A stretch of DNA of 64,000 bases from Christensenella sp. UBA5893 (lineage in GTDB: Bacteria; Bacillota; Clostridia; Christensenellales; UBA1242), in the NCBI GenBank assembly GCA_002431905.1, contig DJER01000007.1:15644-79643 (forward strand), given 5' to 3'. Under the pieces are notes generated by a model. That model ran no database searches. It was given only the letters and a program-made list of their open reading frames with translations, and was not told where the DNA came from. Below, piece after piece: positions 8,519-17,800 of the stretch. The translations under genes were made by a program, and so were the position numbers. The stretch's first letter is position 1. Each line of letters starts with the position of its first letter.

Positions 8519-8543
8519 ATACACATATATCTCTATGGAGATA
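8499..8543. promoter_or_regulatory. Paired operator palindromes O1 and O2
   Basis: O1 (8499-8514) reads TATCCCTTTGGAGATA and O2 (8528-8543) reads TATCTCTATGGAGATA. Both share the half-site TGGAGATA, with centres 29 bp apart. O1 covers the promoter spacer and O2 the start of transcription, fitting repression by the adjacent XRE protein. Confidence 0.7.
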
Positions 8544-8560
8544 ATAAAAAGGAGAAAGTT

Positions 8561-8965
8561 ATGTTTAAGGATAGCGATAATAAATTATTTAGGTATATTG
8601 ATTTTATCAAGACCACTATTATAATACTTGCATTTTTAGTTGGGGCCCTTGCAATATTTTACATTGTGGTTGGAGCTATATATTCATATCCAGAGCATAT
8701 TATAACAGGGGTAATATATTTGCTTATGGCAATTTTTTTTCCTATTATCGGATACATATGTGTAGATTTTATTGCAATGTTGAGTTATGATTTGAAAACA
8801 ATTAGAAATAAGTTATATGATATAAAAAATGATTCACTTAATAATCTTTTGCAATATAATAGTAATGATAACAACTCAAATGAAAGAGAAACTATCTTAT
8901 CAAACGAACAAATCGCTCAATTGTTGGACAAATTGCAAGAATACAAGGACAAAAATAAAGATTAA
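8561..8965 (+). CDS. Hypothetical two-helix membrane protein
   Basis: Function unknown. The 134 residues contain two hydrophobic stretches (about residues 17-42 and 48-72) and then a polar, probably cytosolic tail with helical, coiled-coil-like character (KLYDIKNDSLNNLLQ ... LLDKLQEYKDK). AAGGAGAAAG precedes the ATG. It lies under the strong 8490 promoter and the XRE operators, so it is the likely regulated target of that regulator. No family is recognised. Confidence 0.75.
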   Translation: MFKDSDNKLFRYIDFIKTTIIILAFLVGALAIFYIVVGAIYSYPEHIITGVIYLLMAIFFPIIGYICVDFIAMLSYDLKTIRNKLYDIKNDSLNNLLQYNSNDNNSNERETILSNEQIAQLLDKLQEYKDKNKD

Positions 8966-8973
8966 CACATCAC

Positions 8974-9007
8974 ACTCTCTATACATATATAGTATAGGGA
9001 GTTTTTT
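8974..9007 (+). terminator. Terminator-like hairpin that contains the next gene's Shine-Dalgarno
   Basis: ACTCTCTATAC (8974-8984) pairs with GTATAGGGAGT (8992-9002) with one G-T pair, followed by six T. The AGGGAG of the right arm (8996-9001) sits six bases before the ATG at 9008, so the folded hairpin would both stop transcription and hide the ribosome site. Confidence 0.75.
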
Positions 9008-9556
9008 ATGGGTGAAAGTGAAAATAATGTTAATGATGATAAACTTGACGAAAGCAAGTCAAATCTTACAAATGATAATACATACGATTTAGAAAGCATA
9101 ACTCAAGACCTAAGGTCTGCTCGTATAATTTCGCCAGCATATGCTGGAAGATGTGGCGAACTCAACGCAATACTTGAATATCTTTATCAAGCAACGATAT
9201 TTGAAAATTTGTGGCAAAAAGATGTTGCAAGAACATTAAGACGTATTGCAAAAGATGAAATGGAACATCTAAATCTATTAGGTCGAACATTGGTTCGGTT
9301 AGGTGTTGCACCAATTTACACAACATTTCCACCACAAAGAGATTTGTTTTATTCAACAAGATATATAAATTATTGCACTGACCCAAATTTGATGCTAAAA
9401 ATTTCAATTCAAGGCGAAGAAACTGCAATAAAAAATTATACAAATATGTTAAATATTTTAACAAACGAGCAAATAAAACGAATCATATCATACATTTTGG
9501 AGCAAGAAAAACAGCATTTGGAAGAACTTAACGAACTTTATAAAACATTAAATTAA
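9008..9556 (+). CDS. Ferritin-like diiron protein
   Basis: A four-helix ferritin-like protein with Glu/His ligand motifs: CGELNAILEYLYQ, KDEMEHLNLLG, GEETAIKNY and EQEKQHLEEL, the spacing expected of the rubrerythrin/bacterioferritin/Mn-catalase superfamily. The acidic first 40 residues look disordered. Likely roles are metal storage or peroxide handling in the cytosol; the precise family is not certain. The ATG lies directly after the T-tract of the hairpin at 8974, which carries its ribosome site. trxB follows after a terminator, so two redox-related genes lie side by side. Confidence 0.8.
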   Translation: MGESENNVNDDKLDESKSNLTNDNTYDLESITQDLRSARIISPAYAGRCGELNAILEYLYQATIFENLWQKDVARTLRRIAKDEMEHLNLLGRTLVRLGVAPIYTTFPPQRDLFYSTRYINYCTDPNLMLKISIQGEETAIKNYTNMLNILTNEQIKRIISYILEQEKQHLEELNELYKTLN

Positions 9557-9566
9557 AGAATAAAAG

Positions 9567-9597
9567 CAAACAATGACAAAAAGTTGTTTGTTTTTTT
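9567..9597 (+). terminator. Rho-independent terminator
   Basis: CAAACAA (9567-9573) pairs with TTGTTTG (9584-9590), followed by seven T. A weak stem. Confidence 0.65.
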
Positions 9598-9636
9598 CTT
9601 GTTTTGACATATACTAAAAGAAAAAAGGAGAAAAGT

Positions 9637-10554
9637 ATGTACGATTGTATTATTATTGGTTGTGGTCCAAGTGGAATGACTTGTGCAATATATCTAAAAC
9701 GAGCAGGCAAATCTGTTTTGGTGTTAGAAAAATCAATGCCAGGTGGACAAGTTGTTCTTACAAAAGATATTGGAAACTATCCTGCATTCAAAAATGTTGA
9801 TGGTGTTACACTTGCAACAAGTATGTTTGAACAAATAAAAGAACTTGGTGCAGAGATAAAATTTGAAGAAGTTATATCTTGCAACTTGACTAGCAAGGAG
9901 AAGGTCGTAAAAACCAATAAGGGCGAATACACAGCAAAAACTGTTTATGTTTCCACGGGTGCATATGTAAAACCTCTTCAAGTTGAAAATGAAAAAAAGT
10001 TTATCAACAAAGGTATCAGTTATTGCGCAACTTGTGATGGTGCATTATTTAAGGGCAAAGATGTTGCAATTGTTGGTGGGGGCAATGTTTCTATTGAAGA
10101 TTGTATTTACCTAAGCAATATTGCAAAAACTGTATATCTTATTCATAGAAGAGATACATTTACTGCCGATGAAATTTCAGTTCAAAAAGTAAGAGAATTG
10201 GAAAAAGAAGGCATTGTTAAATTTGTATTAAATAGTGAAGTCGTTGGAATTTGTGGAGAAGATAAATTGGAAAGTATTGTTGTCCACAACAAAATCACAG
10301 ATACAACATCTGCAATTGATGTTTCGGCATTATTTATTGCAATTGGCAGAAAGCCGGACACTGGTTTTATGCTTGGTATTGAACTTGATGAAAAAGGTTA
10401 TATAAAGGTTAATGACCAAAAGCAAACAAACATAAGTGGTGTCTTTGCTGGTGGGGATGTTTCCAATGGAATATTAAAACAAATTGTAACTGCGTGCAGT
10501 GATGGTGCAATTGGTGCAAGTTCAATTGTAAAATACTTGGCACAAAACAAATAA
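9637..10554 (+). CDS. trxB: Thioredoxin reductase
   Basis: An NADPH-dependent flavoprotein that reduces thioredoxin. The 305 residues are the usual length. The N-terminal FAD-binding Rossmann motif is IIIGCGPSGMTCAIYLKRAG, the redox-active disulfide is CATC at residues 130-133, and the NADPH-binding GGGNVSIEDCIYL follows. FAGGDV near the C-terminus contacts FAD. The start is the ATG at 9637, because AAAAAAGGAGAAAAG lies directly upstream; a TTG at 9604 falls in the promoter region (TATACT at 9610-9615). It has its own terminator. Confidence 0.95.
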   Translation: MYDCIIIGCGPSGMTCAIYLKRAGKSVLVLEKSMPGGQVVLTKDIGNYPAFKNVDGVTLATSMFEQIKELGAEIKFEEVISCNLTSKEKVVKTNKGEYTAKTVYVSTGAYVKPLQVENEKKFINKGISYCATCDGALFKGKDVAIVGGGNVSIEDCIYLSNIAKTVYLIHRRDTFTADEISVQKVRELEKEGIVKFVLNSEVVGICGEDKLESIVVHNKITDTTSAIDVSALFIAIGRKPDTGFMLGIELDEKGYIKVNDQKQTNISGVFAGGDVSNGILKQIVTACSDGAIGASSIVKYLAQNK

Positions 10555-10576
10555 TTATTTTTATTACAATAAATAT

Positions 10577-10607
10577 AAGAGAAAGTAAAAAACTTTCTCT
10601 TTTTTTT
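10577..10607 (+). terminator. Rho-independent terminator
   Basis: AAGAGAAAGT (10577-10586) pairs with ACTTTCTCTT (10592-10601), followed by a T-run. Confidence 0.9.
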
Positions 10608-10640
10608 ATTAAAATTTTATTAAAAACAATGGATATTTAT

Positions 10641-10671
10641 TTGACTTTTCGACTAGGGGGGGGGGTAAACT
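10641..10671 (+). promoter_or_regulatory. Promoter with a G10 tract in its spacer (phase-variable candidate)
   Basis: TTGACT (10641-10646) and TAAACT (10666-10671) are 19 bases apart, and ten consecutive G (10656-10665) fill the spacer next to the -10 box. TAAACT is used as a -10 at other promoters in the window. A loss of two G would restore the 17-base optimum, so slippage could switch expression of the surface protein downstream. Confidence 0.75.
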
Positions 10672-10735
10672 ATGATTGAATATATTAGCTTGTTTAACGC
10701 AAAATAATATATAAAAAGATTAAAAGGAGAAATAA

Positions 10736-11821
10736 ATGAGAAAAAAAGTAAAACTTTTTATGACAATTGCAAGTATGTGTCTTGCAGTTGCAGTTCTATG
10801 TTTTGGTGTATTGTCGGCAACACAAGTATCTTATACTATTGGTGGTAGCATAAGTTATGAAGTTGATGATGTGTTTGTAAAGATAAATACAAAGATATAC
10901 TCAACACCAAACCAAAAAACAGAAAGTGAAATGAATACAGATATAATAACATTATCAAGTAAAACATTTACACAAATAGAAGCAATAACGGATTACACAC
11001 TAACACAAACAATGGTAGAGTACACATCAAACGGAGCAGAGAGTTCAAATACTCACACAGCAAAAGATAGTAGTAATAATGGAGCAAAAATAGACTACAA
11101 AGAAAACGCCTATACTTACTATATAGTAATAAATGTAGAGAACTTATCTCCAAGCAAAAGTGTATACGCATATTTGAGTGAAGATATATCTTTAAATTCA
11201 AATGCAAATACAACAGTTGCAACAAATAAAAAGCAAGATGCAATAGCAAAAGGTGAAACATCAAAGAATATAGTCATCGGTTTTTCATTAAAAGATAAAA
11301 AAACAAGTATACCAAGTGATATTACTTTCACATCTAATTTGGTCGTAGATTATGAAGGTAATAGTCCATTAAAAGGTTATATATTTGAAGTATTAGATAG
11401 TTCATCAAAGACAATAAAACTAACAAGTTACACAGGAAGTGCAAGCAATTTAGAGATACCATCAACAGTGTCAATAAGTGCAGATGGAACATTTATTGAA
11501 GGAAGCGATTACACAGTAACACAAATAGCAGAAGAAGCATTTAAAGGCAATACTAGTCTTGTTAGTGTGGTAGTACCAAGTAGTGTAACAAGAATTGGGG
11601 CATATGCTTTTGACGGTTGTACATCTTTGACTAGTGCGACATTAAACGAAAAGGATGAAACTATAGATTATGTTTATTGGTGGGCTATAACAGATGTTTC
11701 AGAATCAACAGCTTATAAATCTACTTATTTAAATGATGCAGTAACAAATGCAACTTATTTGACAACAACTTACAAAGATAAATCATTTATTCAAAAAAGG
11801 GGACCAAATATAACAAAGTAG
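10736..11821 (+). CDS. Secreted BspA-like (leucine-rich repeat type 5) surface protein
   Basis: An extracellular protein of 361 residues. The N-terminus has a basic start and a long hydrophobic core (FMTIASMCLAVAVLCFGVLSA), followed by TQVSYTIGGSISYEV, which resembles SipW-cognate/TasA-type signal peptides and their beta-rich start. A Thr/Ser-rich region follows. From about residue 215 there are BspA-type LRR_5 repeats (VTQIAEEAFKGNTSLVSVVVPSSVTRIGAYAFDGCTSLTSATL). No LPxTG or C-terminal membrane anchor is seen. AAAAGGAGAAATA precedes the ATG. The G10-containing promoter lies 65 bases upstream. Adhesion or host contact is the likely role by family. Confidence 0.8.
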   Translation: MRKKVKLFMTIASMCLAVAVLCFGVLSATQVSYTIGGSISYEVDDVFVKINTKIYSTPNQKTESEMNTDIITLSSKTFTQIEAITDYTLTQTMVEYTSNGAESSNTHTAKDSSNNGAKIDYKENAYTYYIVINVENLSPSKSVYAYLSEDISLNSNANTTVATNKKQDAIAKGETSKNIVIGFSLKDKKTSIPSDITFTSNLVVDYEGNSPLKGYIFEVLDSSSKTIKLTSYTGSASNLEIPSTVSISADGTFIEGSDYTVTQIAEEAFKGNTSLVSVVVPSSVTRIGAYAFDGCTSLTSATLNEKDETIDYVYWWAITDVSESTAYKSTYLNDAVTNATYLTTTYKDKSFIQKRGPNITK

Positions 11822-11853
11822 AAAAAAAGATGTTCAAACGAACATCTTTTTTT
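11822..11853. terminator. Bidirectional terminator between convergent genes
   Basis: AAAAAAAGATGTTC (11822-11835) pairs with GAACATCTTTTTTT (11840-11853). The A and T runs on either side serve both the BspA-like gene and the convergent giant surface-protein gene. Confidence 0.9.
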
Positions 11854-11858
11854 GTTTA

Positions 11859-14800
11859 TTATCTTATCTTCATTTTCTTTCTTAAGAGAACAAATGTAAG
11901 TGTTAAACCAACAACAACAACGCAAGCAACAACAATTACAATTATTGACACCGCATTAAGTGGTTCATTTTTTACAACTCTGTATGAGTATAAAAGTTTT
12001 CCACTTTCGCTATACAATTGAATAAAGTATGTACCTTTTTCGGTTAATTCAATTTCGTATGTGCTCTTTATCTTGTTGTCGGCAAGTGCAGAACTGTTAA
12101 GGTGAAGGTCTTTTTGTCCTGTTATTTTTAATACGCAGTCGCCAACATCTTCAATAAGGTTTGCAGTGTTGAATAATACTTTTATTGTGTCAGTTGTTTC
12201 TTCGTTTTCTCCAATTGAAACTTGAATTGAAGGGGTTTTGTTATTTAACCAGAAACTGAATGTAAATTCTTGATTGAACTCATTCCCTGTTGCAATTGTA
12301 ACAGTGTATTGACCTTTTCCTGTGAGAGCGTCAACAACCGAGAAGTTAAAGTTCTTTAGGTATGGTTTGTTATTTTTGTAAATAACTGTACCCATATTTT
12401 CATTTGTCAACTTTTCTGTTACATCAACTTCATTTTGTAAAATTTGTTTTACATAGTAGTTTTCATATTCGCTAAAGTCAAAGGCATATCTTGATTCATT
12501 CTTGTTAATTATTAAGAAGTATATTGGTTGTTCGTTAATCTCCATTGTTTTTCCTGAATCTGTAACACCGGCAGAAAACCAAATCTTATATAAGCCTGGG
12601 TCAGAGAATGTGAATGTTTTTTGGTATATGTCTTTTTCTGGTGAATATTCTTCGCCATTCTTTAATGCGTGCAATCTTGGTTGAGCACTTTGGTCATAAT
12701 ATCTTGTTGTGTATGAAGGAATCTTTACAACAACATTATCATTATAAACTGCATTATTTATTGGAGATTGGTCATTTATTGTGAATATAACTGTTTTTAG
12801 GTAGTTGATTGTGTAGAATGCTTTTGTTTCAAACAAATGTACATTTCCAGCCATATCTTTAAATACCAATTGGTAAATACCAGAGTTTGATAGAACCAAA
12901 CTTGTTATATCGTTTTCAGTGGTAAGGGTAGGGGTATAAGGCGTTTGACTGTCGCCATATGTTATTTCAACATTAACCAAGTTTTCGGCAATTCCATAAT
13001 ATGATTGCCAAGAAATTCTCTTTCCTGAAATGTTGTTTTCTTCTTTTGTTACAACAAATCTCTTTTCTGTTCCTGTAAGTTGAGCCGGAGTTCCTTCGTT
13101 TTCATAATATGAGAAGTTTCTTAAAATATCATTTGTTTGTGGAATAATGCTTACTGCAATCTTTCTTTCAAGTTTGCTTGATTCATTATTTGACTTTATT
13201 GTGTGAATATATGTTTCGATGTTATTTGTTACATACAAAACAGGTTCGCCATCTTCAACATAACCTTGTTCTGTGTTGTAAATTATGTCGTAATCTTTTG
13301 TGTTGATGATATAGTGGTTTGTTATCTCATAAGTTGTATTTCCGTCTTGATATGAATATTTGTTGCCTGTTTTTTGAGCGTAGTAGTTTATTCCATCAAT
13401 TGTATAAACAACTTTGTAATATTCAAAATCATTGTTAGAAATTGTGAACTCAAAATATTCATCATACATTTGATTTGTAAATATGTTTGTATATTTTACA
13501 ACAAGTTTGTATGTATTTGGTTCATTAACAATTTTGCCAGATGAAATTGCTTCCAAACTGTCATCGCTATGAAGCAAATAAACATCACATAAAATTTTTG
13601 CATTTGTTTGCTTAAATGTAATCTTTATTGCATTGCCGTACATTGAACCTTTGTTAAACAACTCATTTAAATTTTGATTTGATGTTCCAAGAAGTGTAAA
13701 CTCTGGGACTTTGTTATAGATAATAAGGTTTAATGTGTCATAACTTCTGCCTTGAGAAATTTCCTCAACTGCAATAAATTTCTTTATTGTGAATCTAATT
13801 TCAGAACCAAACACGCTGTTGGCAAGGTCTTTTGCAGGAGCTTTTAGAATAATTGTGTAAACATTTGAATTTGAACCTTTTTGAGGTAAGATGATTTGAC
13901 CATAACCTGAATTGTTAAATTCGGTAATCTTTCCATCAACTGACAAGTCGAATGACCTTGTGTCATATGATGAACCAACATTAAGAATAATTCTGTCTTT
14001 TGCACTATTATATTTGAATATAATATCTTTTGTTGAGTAGTAGTATTTTACGCCATCTTCATATTTTTCAACCAAATCAACTGAACTATTTAATTCTTTG
14101 TCAACTTTTTCGTTTCCATAGATGTTTGTAAATTCGGTTGTGTCGCCAAAGTTATCAAGTATTATGTATTTATAGAATATATTTGCCTTTGGTTCGGTTG
14201 CAACAATTTTCATATAAGTGTTGCCAAGATAATTTACATAAGTTGTTGTAATTCCCGCAGGACTAACAAGAGTTTGTCCGGCACTTGCAAAGTATATTTC
14301 ATCTCTCTTTTCATACAATGCATTTTGTCTATAAGTGTTATCCTCTTTAACATACTCAAGTATTCTAACTTCAATTGCATATATTGTTGCATCTTGAACT
14401 GATGATGTGCTTGGTATTTTGATCAAAATTCCTTCTTGTGATGCATATGTGCTTGTTTCAGAAGTGTGGAACACAGTTAGGGAAGTGTTAAGTACAGATA
14501 CTGTCAATGTGATTGTGTCATAAAGTGGAACAAGTCCCAATGTTATGCTTTGTTTTTGATTGCTTGCAGAAAGTGTTGATAATTTTTTAAGAGTTATTTC
14601 ACTTGTTGAAATATCAATTGGATTATATTTCGCAAGGTCATAATAAACATTGTTTGAGTAAGGAGTTTTTAGGAATGTTTGATTTCCAATCTTGATAATA
14701 CTCCAAGCAAAGTTTGCAATGTTTACTGAATCTAGTGCAAAAGCACTTTTTGCATTGATTGTAATGTTTGAACTTAGGTTGTCGTATGAGATGTTTTGTT

Positions 14801-17800
14801 TTTCATCTCTATTGTTCTGAGTGAAGGTTATTGCTGTAGTACTTGACGATGCTTTTAGGTTTGTCAAATAAATTGTGTAGATTGTGATATTCCCAGCAAG
14901 GTCAACTTCAACAATTTCAATATATTTGTTAATCAAACTATCATTTGTCAAAAGGTCATTTTCTATATCATTGATTGAAGTAAAACCGATTTTTGAGTTT
15001 TCAAAATCGCTTGGAAGAGTTTCTTGTGAGTAAATGTTATTGTATTTTGTGTTTTCGCCATTATTGTTTTCAAAAACTCTGTAATACATACTATAAGTGT
15101 CACCATTGTCATAACTTGTAAAGTCAAAAACTCTTTCAAGTTGTGATTTGTCAACAGGGAATGCATAATATTTATACAAACCAGATACTGTTGATGTGTT
15201 ATATTTTGTTTCAACTGTTCTTAATAGTGAAGAATCAATTCCACTTAATGATACAAGTTTGTTCAAATTTTTGTCAGGTGCTTTTGTATCTATAACAAGT
15301 GTGCAGGTTTTTTTGAATGAACCTTCTTGGTAATCTTTTTGGTCACCTTCAAACTGCATAAAGAATTGAATTGAATTTCCGTCTTTGTATCCACCAATAT
15401 CATTAAGGCTAATGTTAACAGTGTTTACATTTTCGGAAGTGTTAATTTGATTGCTGCTTACTTTTACTTGTGTACCGCCGTTGATTGAGTAATATATCTC
15501 ATTCTTATTGATTTTTGCTCTAAATTTGTTTACTGGGTCTTCCCATTCAAGTTTAACATTTTCATTGTTTGTATAGTAGTCGCCTGATGAACCTTTTGCA
15601 AGTTCTGTTCCGTCCAAAGAAGTAACTTTAAAATCTGGAGCACCCGATTCGATACTAAATATGTAACTAAATTCATTTTGTCCATATTGTGGCAATCCTT
15701 GTTTTATTGTCACTTTATAATATCCAACTTTTGTGAATGCTCTTCCAGAAGTTGAAGTGATGCCACTAAACTTTAGGTAGCCATCACCGTTATCGCTGTA
15801 TCCTTTGTATATTTCTGTTGATTGTTCAAGAGAGGATTGTTCATATGAATATTTTATTTCAGCAGATAGGTTATATGATGAAATCAAACTGTTAAGTTTG
15901 TCGTTTGTGTCATAATATGCAATCGAATCTTCAAGATTAAATGTCCCACCATTTGTATAGGCATATCCATATGTGTATACAGGGATGTATACAAATACTG
16001 GCAATTTGTTTGTTTGAAGAATAGGAGAGTTCTTGTCATTTGCAATCTTTGCAAGATATATATCATTAAAGAACATCTTGTCATTTTCGTTTTCAAGAAC
16101 TTGAATCTTTATTGCTTCACCAACATAACTGTACATATTTTGTGAACTTGAATCGGTTACAACTGGATTTGTAATTATTCCGTTTCTGTCTATGATAAAT
16201 GTAAATGTACGAGTGATGTAATCTTTCTTTTCAGCAAGTTTGTCGTTTAATTGTGATGTTTGTGCATATTTTCTTGTTATTACATACTTACCACTCTTGG
16301 TTTGCTTGCTTCCGGTTATATTGTTATATTCAAGATTTATTTCCCAACTATATTTGTCGCCATTTTGCTTTGCCAAAGTTTTTGTTGGGTCAAGTTTTGA
16401 ATAAATAATTCCATTAACGGTTGCTGAATTATCAAAAACATAAGAGTATGTATAGTTCAAACTGTTTTGTTCATCAACTTTCTTTGAAGGGGAGAAAGGT
16501 GTGAATGTATATTCAACGCTTTCAACTTCCAAAACACCTGATTCTGGAACTGGTAAAAATTCCAAGGTCAATATTTCATTGCTATTTGCAAGTGTGTTTG
16601 CTGTGGTTGGAATATAATATTGATTTTTTGTTGATGATACGTTGTCAACATGATTAAATGAACTTAAATATAATGATGTGTTCTTTTGGTCTTTTGTTTT
16701 GTAAATAAGGTTTGTTTGACTTGCGTCTGATGATAATTTTACTCTAAATATATTTGAATGAGTTTTCAAATATTCTTCTTCTGTAAAGTATCCGTTATTA
16801 CATAATTCGTCTTGAGTATAGAAAGTTATATCTTTTCCATCTTCAAAAGGAATATGAATGCTAAACTTGTTTAATATATTGTTATCAATAAATTTCGTGT
16901 TTTCTTGTTCGCTCATAAGCACTTTTGCATTATTTTTTACACTGATGTAAACATCGTCAAAAGTATTTATTTGCAATAGTTTGAAGTGACTGTTATAAAT
17001 TTCGGTGTTGTTTAATATTTTGTCTAACCAACTATCATTGTTTGCAAATGGAACTGATTGTTTTAGATTTTTAAGTTTGATAACTTTGTATTGTCCAAAC
17101 ATAATATCAACATCGCTTGAAACAATATTTAATTCTGTTGGGTCAACAAATGTTCCATCTATTTGTTGAAGAACAATTGAAGGAGTTTTGTCAACAACAA
17201 AGGCAAAATACTTTTCGTTTCCGGCACTATCTAATAGTTTGAATACATATAGTCCGTTTTGAGAAAGTACCGCACTTGATGGTATGCTTTGTGTGTACAT
17301 TTGAGCATTTGAGTAATCTACCGGAGTATATTCGGAGTCTTCCAAATTTATTTCGTAGTTTGAAAGAATTGAATAGTCTTTGTTGTAATACTTTTTGCAC
17401 AAGTCATCGCTAAATGAATATGATGAGTTTAATGAGATAGGGAAGTATTTATATTGTGCAGAGATGACACTTCCACTTGTTTTGTTATTCCAAGAAACTA
17501 TAACGCTTTGATTTGTCATAAAATCAATTTGCTTGTTTCTTAAATATGTTGTGTTGTTGTCTTGAATATTAACAGAAAAGATTTGAATATTATCAATTTC
17601 TTCTTTATCAATGGTAAAGGTTGAACTGTAACTTCTGTTAAGGTTTTTCCCAAAATACATTGTTACAATATAATTACCATTGCTTGAGAATACTTGACCA
17701 TCATTTGAAGTGATTTCTGTGTCAATATAATTTCCTGCAAAATTTTCTTGGGTTGAAACAACAAGCCTTGTTTTTGCGTTGAATATAGATTTTGATTGTT

